DNA of 64,000 bases from Rotaria macrura. Taxonomy: Eukaryota > Rotifera > Eurotatoria > Philodinida > Philodinidae. The position numbers and the translations under genes were made by a program. The stretch covers positions 23,913-87,912 of the forward strand of contig OENT01000657.1 of assembly GCA_900239685.1 (NCBI GenBank), in the 5' to 3' direction. This document shows, piece after piece, positions 26,518-39,216 of this stretch. The notes under the pieces were generated by a model. That model was not told where the DNA came from. It searched no databases and saw only the letters and a program-made list of their open reading frames with translations. Positions within the stretch are counted from its first letter, which is position 1; each line of letters begins with the position of its first letter.

Positions 26518-28552
26518 AGTGCCAAGCTTGAAATGACCTGTATAACTATCGTAGAATATCGATCAACTCATATCTTGATGACAGCTGACATTTTTCTTCA
26601 TTAGAAACAAAAAGCATTGTATACATAATACTGTTTGAGTATTGTCTTGACATAGATAGCATGCACAATACATGGTTACAGCATTAACCTTTTATACTTT
26701 AGAACAAAAAGAGAACGAGAGGATGAGGACGATGGTCAATGATATATTGATTGTTCTATGTGTAATAGAATATATGAGAGAGAGAGAGAGAAAAAAAATG
26801 AAAGCATCAATAATAATGTACACGATATAGGCAATGGCATGGATCGGTCATTGAGTCGTAGGCATCAATTGAATTTCCTTTCTCTCACTCTCTATCACTC
26901 TATCGCTTGCAGTCTATTTGTCACAAACCATCATTTTGTCATTTTTTTTCTCTTTTATGATGACGAAGCCATATGGATGTCTTTCGCACAAATATATATT
27001 GAGAATACAATCAAAGTCATCATCCTTCTTGCCATTGCCAACTGTGTCCGTACAACGCTTAATGCAGCTAGCCTCAAGCTAGTTCGGCTAGTGAGTGGCT
27101 AAAAGACGGAAGAGAAAGAGTAAACATATAATCATTTCCTATAGCTGCATGCACACGATCATTACTTATTTGTCTCGACTAGTCAAGGATGTTTTAGAAT
27201 TATGTATATATATGTATATTTCATACAGTTGACTAGTATGATGAAATTGAGATGGCTTTTTTCCTTCTAATCCTTAAGAAAACAGTCATTAACTTGCTTA
27301 CTCTATTCGACAAGATCAATATTATTGTATTCATCAATCAAAATGATTTTTATGAATTCGATACAAATTGTTATAGTTGATGCAAACCTTAAACATGCTC
27401 ATTGAAAAACTGAAGTTGAATTTGTTTCTTTCGAAATAAGAATACTAATATGATATATGACAAGCCAATGAAATATTTGACTTTAATTTGTTTGAACGAA
27501 TAGATTGATAATAACCTCGAGTCATCGTAAGGCCAAATGGGAAGTGCTGAGCGACCTTAATATTTTTTCCTTTCATTCAATCACCAATGAATTAATTGGT
27601 CTGGGGCCTTATCATCATTTTCACAAGAGCTAACAACAATATAGAACTTGTCACGCACGTTAATGTTACTTCAAATTTCTCTCTATTTCATCATTCTTGT
27701 TCGTTTTCTTTTCTTCGACGACAATCTTCTTCTTCTGAGCAAGTCAATTACACATGCCATGTTTGTTCTTATCTCGATCAATATGAATTAAGGTTTTTTC
27801 TAGAAGTGAAAATGATCATCATAAATCCTTGAAGGTTCTCTATTTTATTGCTTCTTGTCCAATGTCTAATTCAACTATCATATCGATATTATGCGCACAA
27901 GGATGTATATCACAGTAATACTCATACACATTTAGGATAATGACTTATATATTTATATATATATATACCTAAATATATACTTCCGTTTCGATTTTTGCTA
28001 TAAGAATAAATAATTATCATGGGAATGATGGATCCGTATCGTTGACGCCCGATTAAGTCCATTGTGCAATGAACATGTAACCAAGGCTAATACGTACAGT
28101 CATAAACGATGCATTCATTGTTATCATCCAATTCTCAAAGACAAATATTGAGTCTCTTAAGGGAATAGTTCGACGATTAATGGGAGTGAATCAAGGCTAA
28201 CTAACCAGGAGAAAAGAAACATAAATGTTGATATATGACACGCCCCTACTCTTCTCTTTCGTTTTTTAGCTTCCTTCATTTAACTTCTTTTGTATGTAGT
28301 GTGCCAGGAAGCAATGATGATTAATCACTTTGATAGCATGCGGTATTTGTCTCTTACGCAACTATTTCATTCCCTTTCTTTTCTTATCTTTTTTTCTTCT
28401 TCACTCTCGTCTTTTTTTGTATGAGAATAAAAAATCTTCCGGTTTTTTTTTACAAGCATCCGTTTTCTTCTTCTTATCGTTCATAGCTTGTCGGCACTGA
28501 CATGAGCCAGGGTAAGTGAACGTTTCGGTACCATAGACACACACACTCACAC

Positions 28553-28601
<49 letters not shown>

Positions 28602-31123
28602 GAGCATTTCTGTTCTCAATTTACACAGACGCGCGGCTGTCATATACATTTGAGTAAGTCTATAATAAACTTGATACGATTAAAGTTGATCATTTAGGTA
28701 CATATATGTCAATTGAGTGAAAGTAGAATTCTGTTAATAACGGTTCAAAGTGATAGTTTTTTTTAATATTTTTGAACCATGACTCGAAATCATTTGCTTT
28801 TATTGTTGTTTGATGTCGAAGCGGAAGTCAGCTTTTTTTTAATTTGACATATATCCATATGATAATAACATATGTGTGTTCTATATCACTAATAAAATTC
28901 AGCCGTTCATCATTCGTATTCCGTAGATTTAATTGATATTTAGTTTGTTTGTACTATCTGAATATGACCAGCTGTAGAAGAGGAAATCATTTAAAGATAA
29001 ATGTCGATGATGATGATGACGATGACTGTTGTTTCTGTTTCATGATAACTTTCGATGTGTCTGATATGATTAGGTGTAAACAATGTTTGTGTACATTGCA
29101 TAAAACTCTTATAGGATTATCAAATTGATAAAACTTGATCAATATGTGACACAAATATACATGCATTAATTTAGATCATTTACATAAATATGTAGTATAA
29201 GAAACTTTTACGATGACATCATCGCAGATAACTTTTGATATTTTCTATTTCATCGTTGTATGATGAGAGTTCTTTAATGTTGCATGTCAAATATATATAT
29301 ATCGATTGGAATAGTTATATTTGCGTTGCATACGTAATAAGAATCCACATATATATAAACATACATGTTGATAAGCACAATTATACATAAAATCTTTTAC
29401 GATCTTCAAACTTGTTCTGTTTACCTTCAGTACGAATCAAAGTAGAGATATTTGAGCACGAGATCGAATAATTATCTTAAAAAATGAAAATTTCGAACAA
29501 ATCGGTTCATTCGATTAAATTTCAAAGTTTAATCTGTATAAAATGAGTTTTCCGTTTTATTTCTCATGTTTGATTTTGAAATGCCTATTGAATAGTTTGT
29601 CAGCAAGTTAAAATGGCAATTATGGCTTAGTACATGAATTATTTCACTTCGTAATCCTTTTCTCCTTCTTGTTCGAACTGTTTCATTCCATAGCTTCTCT
29701 AATTGTTTCTTGGTCATATGCGCACAGTAACTGATCGTTTACTACTGCTGTTGCCGCCACTGCCGCCGCCCCATAAATCATATGATGATCACTCAACAGA
29801 GAATGGTCAACTACCGTCTGTTAGTCATTTCCTTTTTCTTTCTATAAGGTAATATAAGTAGCAATGAAGCTAATGGTTTGTTTGTTCGTTGTATAGATTA
29901 AGTACCTAATACATTCACCTTCTTGTGTCTAATTATTTACTCTTTTCAAGTGATCGAATTCTACAGTATAACAACATATGCTCCCATTGCCCATGGTCAA
30001 TTTTGTGTAACCTCATTAGTAAGATACTTGGTATAACAACATTAGATAGTTTATGCTGCTAGTATTGTTTAATGTTCATCCTGTCTGTCTATGTCGCATA
30101 CATAACCTGTCTCTCTCTCTCTCTCCCTCGCGCACACACTTCTCATGCATTTGAAAGTTCTAAATGATGAAATCAACAACTGTGAATACAGTACTTCTTT
30201 CATATTCTCTTCAACAAACGCTTGTGTGCATCTGTGCGTATACGTACGTATGTATATATATATAAGTGTGCGTGTATGTGTCTATGTGCATTCAATGCAA
30301 CTAATTAGATCGTGCGCCGACAAGTGATTGAAAGTGCATATAATTATTTGGACAGAGAAGAATTCTTCCGCACTAATGCCTTTCGTGGTAAGGTACCGAC
30401 TTTATTCTTTTTACTCATAGCATTAAACAAACGACTTAAATTGTTCATTAAACTATGATTTAGTGTTTGGCAAGTGTCATTTACATATATCACGTTGTGA
30501 TTATGTACGTGTCAAATAGAAAATGTTAATTGCAAATGAGATGGACAAGCGATGACGCCGGATAGATGTCCGTGACTGTGGTTCACGTAGTTTGTTGTCT
30601 GCCGTCACTATCTTTCTTTTCTCACATGATTGTGCAATCTCTTTCTTCTTTCTTCTTTTGTTGACAAATGCGTCGAGTTCGATGAGACGAGTGTGTGAGA
30701 CAAACATCATCAGTGCATCGTCCATTCACATTAGTCTTTTCATCATTGTTGTCTGCAATAGAATGAGTAATAGGCATCAGCAGCCAGATGTTGGTCAGCA
30801 TTCCGTCTGTCTTTATTGTCGGGCAATATATATCGTAGCGGCATCAGCAGTCGCTGTATATATTAACAATTAATAATAGTTTTTTTTCTTCTTTTTTTTT
30901 TATTATTCCTTCAATGAATGGACATCGGTCATTCATTTAGGCTTCTTATGTCATAATCAATCTTATAATATTTTGCGATGAGAATCAAATTTTTATAGAT
31001 GGCACGTTGAGCATTCGCTTCTATCATTAATTATCGTCTTTTAATGTAATGATTTGTATATAATATAAATTTTCTTTACAGATCAATGATTAGCACTATT
31101 TTCTCACATAGATATAATTAAAA
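26518..31123. other. Long intergenic region upstream of the Robo-type gene
   Basis: About 4.6 kb between the divergently oriented SelP-like (-) and Robo-type (+) genes. I find no exon on either strand. It contains GA-repeats near 26775, a composite AC/AT/GT microsatellite (28537-28600), CT-repeats near 30112 and a modestly GC-richer patch at about 30540-30860. That patch, near the Robo-type start, is where a promoter or enhancer would be expected. An acceptor at 31110-31111 implies a 5' UTR intron or spliced leader 12 bases before the Robo-type ATG. Confidence 0.45.
28537..28600. repeat. Composite microsatellite (AC)n(AT)n(GT)n
   Basis: An AC run, then an AT run, then about 15 GT units. AC on one side and GT on the other make the tract self-complementary and able to fold into a hairpin. 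Confidence 0.9.
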
Positions 31124-34100
31124 ATGTTACTATACATCACGTTGTTCCTTTTTATTCGTAAGTATTGAAAAATACAAAAAATGTCTTCGTCGAAAAACGA
31201 ACTTATCTCTATACTAGATTCATGTCAAAGTAAAAATCATGCACCAGTTCTTGTCGAACAACCGCAAGACATGATCGCTGAATTGGATAAACCAATGGCT
31301 ATACATTGTCGAATAGAATCATCATCATTCGAAGATCTTGAAATCGATTGGTATAAAGATGGTCGATTAGTAACAACAGATCCTAATGCACGTATCATCA
31401 CCGAATTTATGGCATTACATATTATTAATACGATGCCACAAGATGCAGGTGTATATTATTGCATAGCAAAGAATTCGTTTGGACAAACACAAAGTCGAAA
31501 AGCACGAATACAATTTTTAAGTACGTTAAAATTGATCGAATAAGTTTCTTGAATACAAAATATTTCTTTTTTGTTTCATTTAGAACTAGATAAAGAATTT
31601 TTTATTTCACCAATATCAACCAGTGCTTCTATTGGTGAACAAGTTCGTTTACGTTGTCAACCACCAAATGGTTCGCCAATACCAAATGTTTATTGGACAA
31701 AAGATGGAAGAAATCTTTCGCATTCACTTGATCATCATGATCTTATTCTATCATCCGTAGAACAATCAGATTTTGGTTCTTATCGTTGTGTAGCTTTCAA
31801 TGGTCTTACACGTCAATCATCAATAGCTTATTTAACTGAATTTCATCCACCAAAAATAACTATTCAACCATCAGCAACAAGAATTGATTTACGACGTGGT
31901 CAATCGATTGATTTGAAATGTCATATTGATAATGAACAATACGATATTGAATGGCATTTTGGAAATCAAATTCTACGAAATAAAAACATACACATATCAT
32001 CGATTGAATTTAATCAAAGTGGAATTTATACATGTATAGGTCGTTTTGAAAAGTATAAATTTCATGAACAGATTCTACTTGCTGTCTATGACAATGAAAT
32101 TATAAACAATCAAGAAATTGTTTATAGTCAAACAATATTAACAGTTTTTCTAGGACGATCAGCAACAATTGATTGTCAACTTCCATTCGATTTAGAAAAT
32201 AAAATAGCATGGACATTAGTTAATCATTCAGATGCTGATAATATCAAATTTACTTATGATGATAAAAATCAATATCGTTTAAAAATAAAACGTATTAAAG
32301 AATTTTATCATGATAGTCTATTTAAATGTTATTATCAAAATAAAAACGTGAGAAATCAAGGTTTTGTTAAATTGAATGTTGAACGAATTCAATCACCACC
32401 CATTATTTCCTATGTACCAAATAATCAAACAGTACCTATCGGTATTGATGTGACATTTTCATGTGAATCCAACGAAAATATTAACATTCAATGGTGGTTC
32501 ATATCGTACAATCGTTTATACAAAGCAATTAAAATAAATAATAACAACAATCAAAAATATCGTATTAAAACAAATCATGATTTAATTATTCAACACGTAG
32601 AAAAGTACGAACATATTTTTAACCATCTACAAGTTTTCAAAATATCACGTTAACTCTCATTGCATAGCTAAGATGAGAAAAACGTATCCTTTCTGTTTCT
32701 CCGAGAATGATAATGTTCGTTTGATTGAAAACTATAGGCGCATAGAATCATCATTCGTACAGCTTTTTTTACGCTTGCCTCATATAGTCATGTTAGAGTA
32801 CTCATGCAAAAAGAATTATGAAACATGCATTCTAATAGAAATAGATTTTGTTCGAGAACATCTCTCAAGAAATAGATGAAGCCGTATTCTCTCCAAATCT
32901 AGTTCCATTACGATAGAATCAAATTGTTACTCAATGGAATTTTCGAAACGGTGACAATGGTTCGATGAAGCATTAGAATGAAATTGAAAAGATTCAAGAT
33001 ATATAATAGCTTAGCTATTAAGAGCTCGAGTTTCTAGGAAAAGTTTATTCATTATAAAAAATGATTTAAGTATTCATTCACGCAAGGACAGGTTAGAATA
33101 GTAAAACTTCAGATAACAAGCACACTTTTTAAAGAAAAAAAGAAGTTCTCCACGTAATACAAAAGAATACTTAGAGGAAAAAGTAAAATGAAAGCATTCA
33201 AGTAGAATTTTCCTAATTGATAAATGTCGACGAGAAATAATCGAAAATAAACATGAAGAGTGCTTGAAAAAAAATATGGCTGCGTTACTCCCTGGATGAT
33301 ATCATCACAGCAGATACAAGTATTATTAAGTAAATTTTTATATATTGCAATGAAAGTCAAATCGATTCTCAGCCATCCTATACATCACTATAGATCATAT
33401 TCATGCACGCTAAGTCATCATAGATGATTAAAATTTTTTGTCGTTTCTATTCCATATTCGTTGCATATTATCTATTAATAGTTGTTTAGCATGATGAATA
33501 TTTCTTTTTAGAAATGATGCTGGTTTGTATAAATGTGTATCGACAAATCATAATGATGATGAAACAACATGGACCGGTCATTTACATGTTGAAGATGCTC
33601 GTTCAAATGTCATATTTCAACGTGTCGAACGTAAACTACTTCCACAAGCACCATCACAACCATTAGCTACTGCTATAAATAGTGATTCAATAGAAATTGT
33701 TTGGAGTATTCAATCTACAGATATTCTTGATTATCTCATCGAATATTTTGATATTAATGACAATACGAATTATCTCGAATGGAAACGTTTTACAACAAAA
33801 TCTAAACATTTACGACAAATTATAAATAATTTAAAACCGGATACTGTCTATCAATTTATGATTCGTGGAAGAAATTCTCATGGTTATGGTCCACCATCCA
33901 TACTATCAGAATTGATTGAGACAAGAATTAATCAACCATTAGACAATGGACTCATTTATCTATATGATCCAGTTAGTATTCATGAAACAAGTGTGACAAT
34001 TAAATGGAATATTTTAGAAAGAAATTTTGTCATTAATAGAATTTTAATTTATATTGTCAATAAGAAAGAAACTCATGAACGCATTGAGACAATCACAAAT

Positions 34101-36916
34101 TCAATAACAACATATACAATTAATAATCTTCGTCCATATAGTGATTATTCAATTTATTTAGTACCTATGTTTGATACTCTAGGTCGTTCAAGTAATACAG
34201 TATCTTTTCGAACATTAGAAAGTATTCCATCGTCGTCCCCAACTAATATTATCGTTCAATTAATATCAATCACTACAATTTCCATTCGATGGAGTCCACC
34301 TATAGAAAATGAAACCAATGGTCAAATTATTGCCTACAAAGTGAATTGTTTAGGTTCGAATGAAACAAGTTCAATACGTTTAACAAATATAAGTTCCGAT
34401 GCTAAAGGGTTGTTCATCAAACGTTTAATTGAAAATATGGAATATTGTGTAAGTATTGCAGCACGAACACGTATTGGCTATGGCCCTTATTCACAACCGA
34501 TATGTATCATAATGAGTAAGAAGAGTAACTTAAATATTTTAAAATAAAATATTATTGATTATTATTGTTAGATGCAAACTTTTTACAAGCCCATCAAAAT
34601 CGATTGAAACATCGTTTACGGCAAGTTCTATCTCAACATTGGTTAGTTTGTTATTTATTTAAAATTTGATTTCTCTATGTTTGAAATCTACGAACTAGGT
34701 TTTTACCAGTAATCTTCCTGTCAAGTATTCTTTTTATATGCGGTTGTGTCTATGTTACATGGTTATGTTATCATTATGTAACTCGACAGCATCGACATCG
34801 CATTAAATTTAACGATTCGGCTTCATCATCGAATCAATCAGTGGAATTACCTATTCAAAAAACCTTAAGCAACGGAAAACGCTATGACTTAATAAAAGAT
34901 ACTTCACCACCATTACCATCTTCACCAACAGCTATGTGGATGAATTCAATACCAAATGGTATTCGACTTCAGTGCTGTACAACAACAACAGCATCAGCTA
35001 GTAGCAATAGTGAACATTATTCAATGGGCATACATAAAAATCCGATTAATGCACTTTTAACTGAATGTCGACAACAGCAGCAGCAGCAACAACAACTTAA
35101 TCCATATGCAACAACAGGTATATTTCAACAATCAACATCGACGGCTTCACCAGCTAATGTAAGTTAATTAACATTGAAAGCTGTTGACGATCAATCGATG
35201 AAGAATCCTGAGGAGAAGATACAGACTAAATACAAATAAGAATAACAATTATCAAGGAAATATCTTCAGGACTACAGTATGAAACTCACATGTGTTCTTT
35301 AGCTTCAGTATATTATAAGCCGATGTCTAGAAAATTTTCTATTCTTTACGAGTAGTCTTTTATTTTGCTTTTCTGTTTTTCAAAATCGTATTTATGTTTT
35401 ATCCATAGCAAGTCTTGACAAGCTATAATTTTTGTATCAGCAAACACAGGGATACAATAGTTATTTATTTTTAGTACAAAACGATACTTTGATTGTTGCA
35501 AGACTTTCATGTTGAACCTTTAGGTTGGGTATTCATTCATTCATGATAAAGTGAATAACATATACGATAATAACTAGTGCAGAAAATAATATCATTTTCA
35601 AAATTCATGTCGAGTAGAATGAAGTTTTTAAAATTCGCTATTCCGACAACATCTCATAATGAGACAGATTATTTATTTGCAGATTTAGACTTACACTACT
35701 ATTTTAGCCTAACTCATCTTATTATAGTTTGATCATTCGTCATTCATCATTGAGAATAGGAATGAGAGTTGTCTAGTTCTCGCTGAGAACTGATGCATTT
35801 TATTCTTTTTACTTTGAAAAGCAAAGGATTCGCATATAATCCAATGGTTCCTAATCGAATATGGATTTTTGTGACTATTATTTGACTTCGATTTTTTCTT
35901 AAATAGTCAGAAACCGTTCAATCACAACATTTACTATCCGATCATCATCAACAACAACAACAACAACATGTTGCATCACCAACAACTTCTGGCGTACAAT
36001 ATCAACTGCCATGGCTTGATCATCATTCACCATCAACATTACAATATCATTCTCATAATCGTTCATCATATAATCAATATCATTGTATACATTGTACATC
36101 TAAATCTCATCCTCAAACACCAACATCAATACGTCCAACACTAAGCACACCAGGGCCTCATCATCAAAACAATACTAATAATCAAATATTTCAAAGTTCA
36201 ATTGAAAATACAAATGAAATAAACAAGATGCCCATCGATAATTTACAACAATTCACAATGAACAGTTCATCATTGTAAGTCACTTAGCCATCAATTTGTA
36301 ACAATTTATAACAAGAGACAAGCATGAGTATCACTGATAAGACTTTCAAAAGGAAAATAGAAAAAACTTGTATACTAACCTACCGGATGACGGTCATATT
36401 TCATCCATGTTCTCATTGAATTTATCAATAATGTCACATTTTCAAAAACAAAAAAATCTTTAACTTTCAAATTCATATTGAAAACACTGCATCCGATTTC
36501 TAAAAGAACTAATCAATGAAAAACTGGTTCTAATGCTCTAAATTAATGTGTACTCTGCTTTAGGGTCACTTCACGCGCTCGATCATCGAATCCAACAATG
36601 ATTGATTCTGTCGGTGGAGGTTAGCAAGAATTAATTTGATATTTGAAATAAGGCAATAATTTGTAATTTTTGTTTTGTATTAGAAACAATGACAACATCA
36701 TGGATAAGTTCAATGGATGATGATAATCATCGTAGTGTTTCTTCTTCTTCATCGACTGATAAATATGAATACGAAAAATCAATTGATAAGCACAATCATG
36801 CGAGTAGTGAAGGCTCGATATTTTCTGATTCGGACATTCAACAAACAGACGAAGCTACTGGACAAATGTTGGTTAATTTTGAAAGAGGACCAAGTTTTCT
36901 CATGCCGACTGTATAA
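31124..36916 (+). CDS. Roundabout-type axon guidance receptor (5 Ig, 3 FN3, TM), 1182 aa
   Basis: Nine exons join in phase: 31124-31157, 31218-31520, 31584-32604, 33512-34515, 34572-34641, 34699-35158, 35907-36274, 36564-36619 and 36684-36916. The tiny first exon supplies the signal peptide (MLLYITLFLFI). Five Ig domains follow (residues about 20-480), each with its Cys pair visible (IHC/YYC, LRC/YRC, LKC/YTC, IDC/FKC, FSC/YKC). Three FN3 domains (about 490-790; typical YxF/YGP motifs) lead to a TM helix near residues 812-834 (FLPVIFLSSILFICGCVYV). Five Ig plus three FN3 plus TM is the Robo architecture; Robo binds Slit at Ig1. The ~345-aa cytoplasmic part is Ser/Gln/His-rich with two polyQ runs and a short SPPLPSSP motif. 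I cannot place the usual CC0-CC3 motifs with confidence, so orthology to Robo rests on domain order. Confidence 0.8.
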
Positions 36917-38235
36917 TTAAACAATTTTCTTTTCTTTTATTGAATCTAGTCATAAAATGTATGATTAATCTTCAATCAGTAGTTTACTATCATTATTTTT
37001 TTTTCTAGCTGTCGTTCAGATGATTTTATTCGTTGTTGCCGTTGTTGTTGTTGTACAAAAATAAGTGACATTATCAGGAATTTTTTTACACAATTATGAC
37101 AATAAAAAACAAGACGAACTTTGATTAGATATTATTAAGCTTGATTTTGTAAATAAAATTTCGATATGAATGAACAAATGTAACTAACTTCGATAAAAAA
37201 TTTGAATAGCTTGTTTGTGTTCGTGATTACGGTTTCGTCAAACAACAATGCCTATGTCTCTGTATTAATTCTTTCATATTTTATAGAGTCTGATGTCTTA
37301 TTTATTCTCTATTTATTTCTTACAGAGGAAGACGAATATGTTTGAAACGAAAATAAGAATGAGCAGAAAAAGAACGGCATATTTGCAAAAGAATCAGTAC
37401 GAAATGCAGGAGTTATTTTTTCTCTTAATAAGAATATGTTCGATAACTTGAAGCCATTAATGCAAGTAAAATAATTTTTCTACGATCAGTTTATTGCGTT
37501 TTTCTCTGCTTACGAGAAGACTTTTCCTATTACGATCGTTCAAAATATGTTGGATAGTATTGGACAGCTAGGATCTTTTTGCGTGTTTTTCTATTCTTCA
37601 CGAGAAATGTTGCCGGATTTAAAGTACAAGGAATTGGAACTGTCGACAAAAATTTTCATACGGATTTGATGCATCTGTAAGTTACCCTTACCTGAAGAGT
37701 TCATTTGTCTCCAGTTATTTGCTACTTTCATCGTACTTTTATTCTCAAATGATAAACATGATCGAAAGTGTAGCTATATTACTCTATGAGTGTAGTAAGA
37801 CATTTATAAATGTATACAGGAACCTTGAAAACATGATCAACTAAGTTTGTGTGTCATTCGAAAAATAAATTTACAGTTTTGTTTATAAAGTAGTATCCAT
37901 GCGTCATCGTACCATATATCTTAGAATTGCTTGAATCGTGTGTCAACGTTGAACGCGAATCAATTGTGCGCTTTTAGAAAGCTCAGAATACGCTATCGTT
38001 TAACGATCTATCCATGGAACATACCATGTGGTTCTATGGCATTTGGACAGATTTATCGAATTTAATCCTGAGTTTCATTCGTTGCAAACTGTTGGGGCCA
38101 ACATCTTCGTAGAGAGATGTTATATTAATTTTACTTGACTTGACGATAGACGAGATCATTTTAAAAAATGATTTATCAAATCTAGAATTTTCCAAATTCT
38201 GTACTTATCGTATAATTTTTCGCTTGTGATCCATA
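36917..38235. other. Intergenic between the Robo-type gene and the two-TM gene
   Basis: This stretch contains the probable 3' UTR of the Robo-type gene. At 37009-37110 a sequence preceded by a strong acceptor (T-tract, CTAG) reads either as a Cys-rich peptide (CRSDDFIRCCRCCCC) or, in the phase left by Robo exon 8, as a short hydrophobic peptide ending in TAA. It could be an alternative terminal exon, but nothing confirms use. Elsewhere I see no coding sequence. Confidence 0.35.
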
Positions 38236-38923
38236 ATGAGCAGTGGCACACCATATGAATCCGTTCCTACAACAACAACAACAACAACAAATGATCGTAG
38301 CAGAGAACGACCGTTTATGATTGGTTTAGTAATACTATGTGTAGCTTTTGGTTTATCACTTACAATTTATGGTATCTTTGAATACATACATACCAATAAC
38401 TTTAGTGCACAGCCTAGTGATTGTCGAGTCAATGGATATGACGTACAACGACAGATTAGAAAGCAATTAAGCAGTACTGTTCCAGTCTGGATTGTAGACT
38501 TGGTTAAGCAGTCGAAGAATACAGATTCCGAAAAAGAAGATCTTGTCGTAATACATCCGAATTGAAAAATTGCTGGACATGAAGGGCACGTTTGTACAGC
38601 ATCGGCATTGAAAGAAGCAAAACGTTTGTATTCCGTAAGTTCAATATATTGCCTCTAACTCTATTCATGAAAAGAAATCATTAGTAAATTTACAACATTT
38701 GCTTTACATTTAGATCGGTAGAATTTATCCATGCTATTATCATAAAGAGTTATTGCGTGATGATACTTCTGCTGGTGAGAGTCACAAAAAATATGTGAAA
38801 CATGCTGTTCATTGGGAAAAACCACCGCAAAAAACTGCAATTATACTGTTATCTACCGGTTCAGCACTCATTCTTATCGGCATTGGTATTCTATTGGCAG
38901 TGATCTTTCGTTCATTCTTATGA
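38236..38923 (+). pseudogene. Two-TM membrane protein with in-frame TGA; weakly like BK-channel beta subunits
   Basis: Two exons, 38236-38634 and 38714-38923, join in phase. The first carries an in-frame TGA at codon 110 (38563-38565) after VVIHPN. The frame continues without other stops through KIAGHEGHVCTASALKEAKR and the splice. Without the TGA it would be 202 aa: cytoplasmic poly-Thr N terminus, TM1 at residues about 27-48 (FMIGLVILCVAFGLSLTIYG), a ~125-aa loop with Cys (SDC, HVC, YPCYY), and TM2 at about 174-200 (TAIILLSTGSALILIGIGIL). Two TMs around a Cys-containing extracellular loop, plus the CYY...K.Y....H.W block before TM2, recall KCNMB subunits, but similarity is faint. I tested GT-AG pairs around the TGA and found no in-frame intron that removes it. 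It is a young pseudogene, a sequencing error or a readthrough gene. The gap at 38991 hides the 3' region. Confidence 0.5.
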
Positions 38924-38990
38924 TCATTAATATAAAGATTTTTCTATATTCAACGAGGACATGTAACTGAATTTTCTAGTTTTCTATTTA

Positions 38991-39216
38991 NNNNNNNNNN
39001 NNNNNNNNNNNNNNNNNNNNNNNNNNNNNNNNNNNNNNNNNNNNNNNNNNNNNNNNNNNNNNNNNNNNNNNNNNNNNNNNNNNNNNNNNNNNNNNNNNNN
39101 NNNNNNNNNNNNNNNNNNNNNNNNNNNNNNNNNNNNNNNNNNNNNNNNNNNNNNNNNNNNNNNNNNNNNNNNNNNNNNNNNNNNNNNNNNNNNNNNNNNN
39201 NNNNNNNNNNNNNNNN
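38991..39216. other. Assembly gap (226 N)
   Basis: A run of N between sequenced blocks. Features downstream of the two-TM gene, such as its polyadenylation site, cannot be seen. Confidence 0.99.

Noticed and set aside
26758-27102. 114-codon open frame in the intergenic region
   Set aside because: Begins in a GA-repeat and shows no recognisable domain or splice sites.
37009-37110. Cys-rich or hydrophobic alternative last exon for the Robo-type gene
   Set aside because: Only an acceptor supports it; no donor pairing gives a convincing conserved tail.
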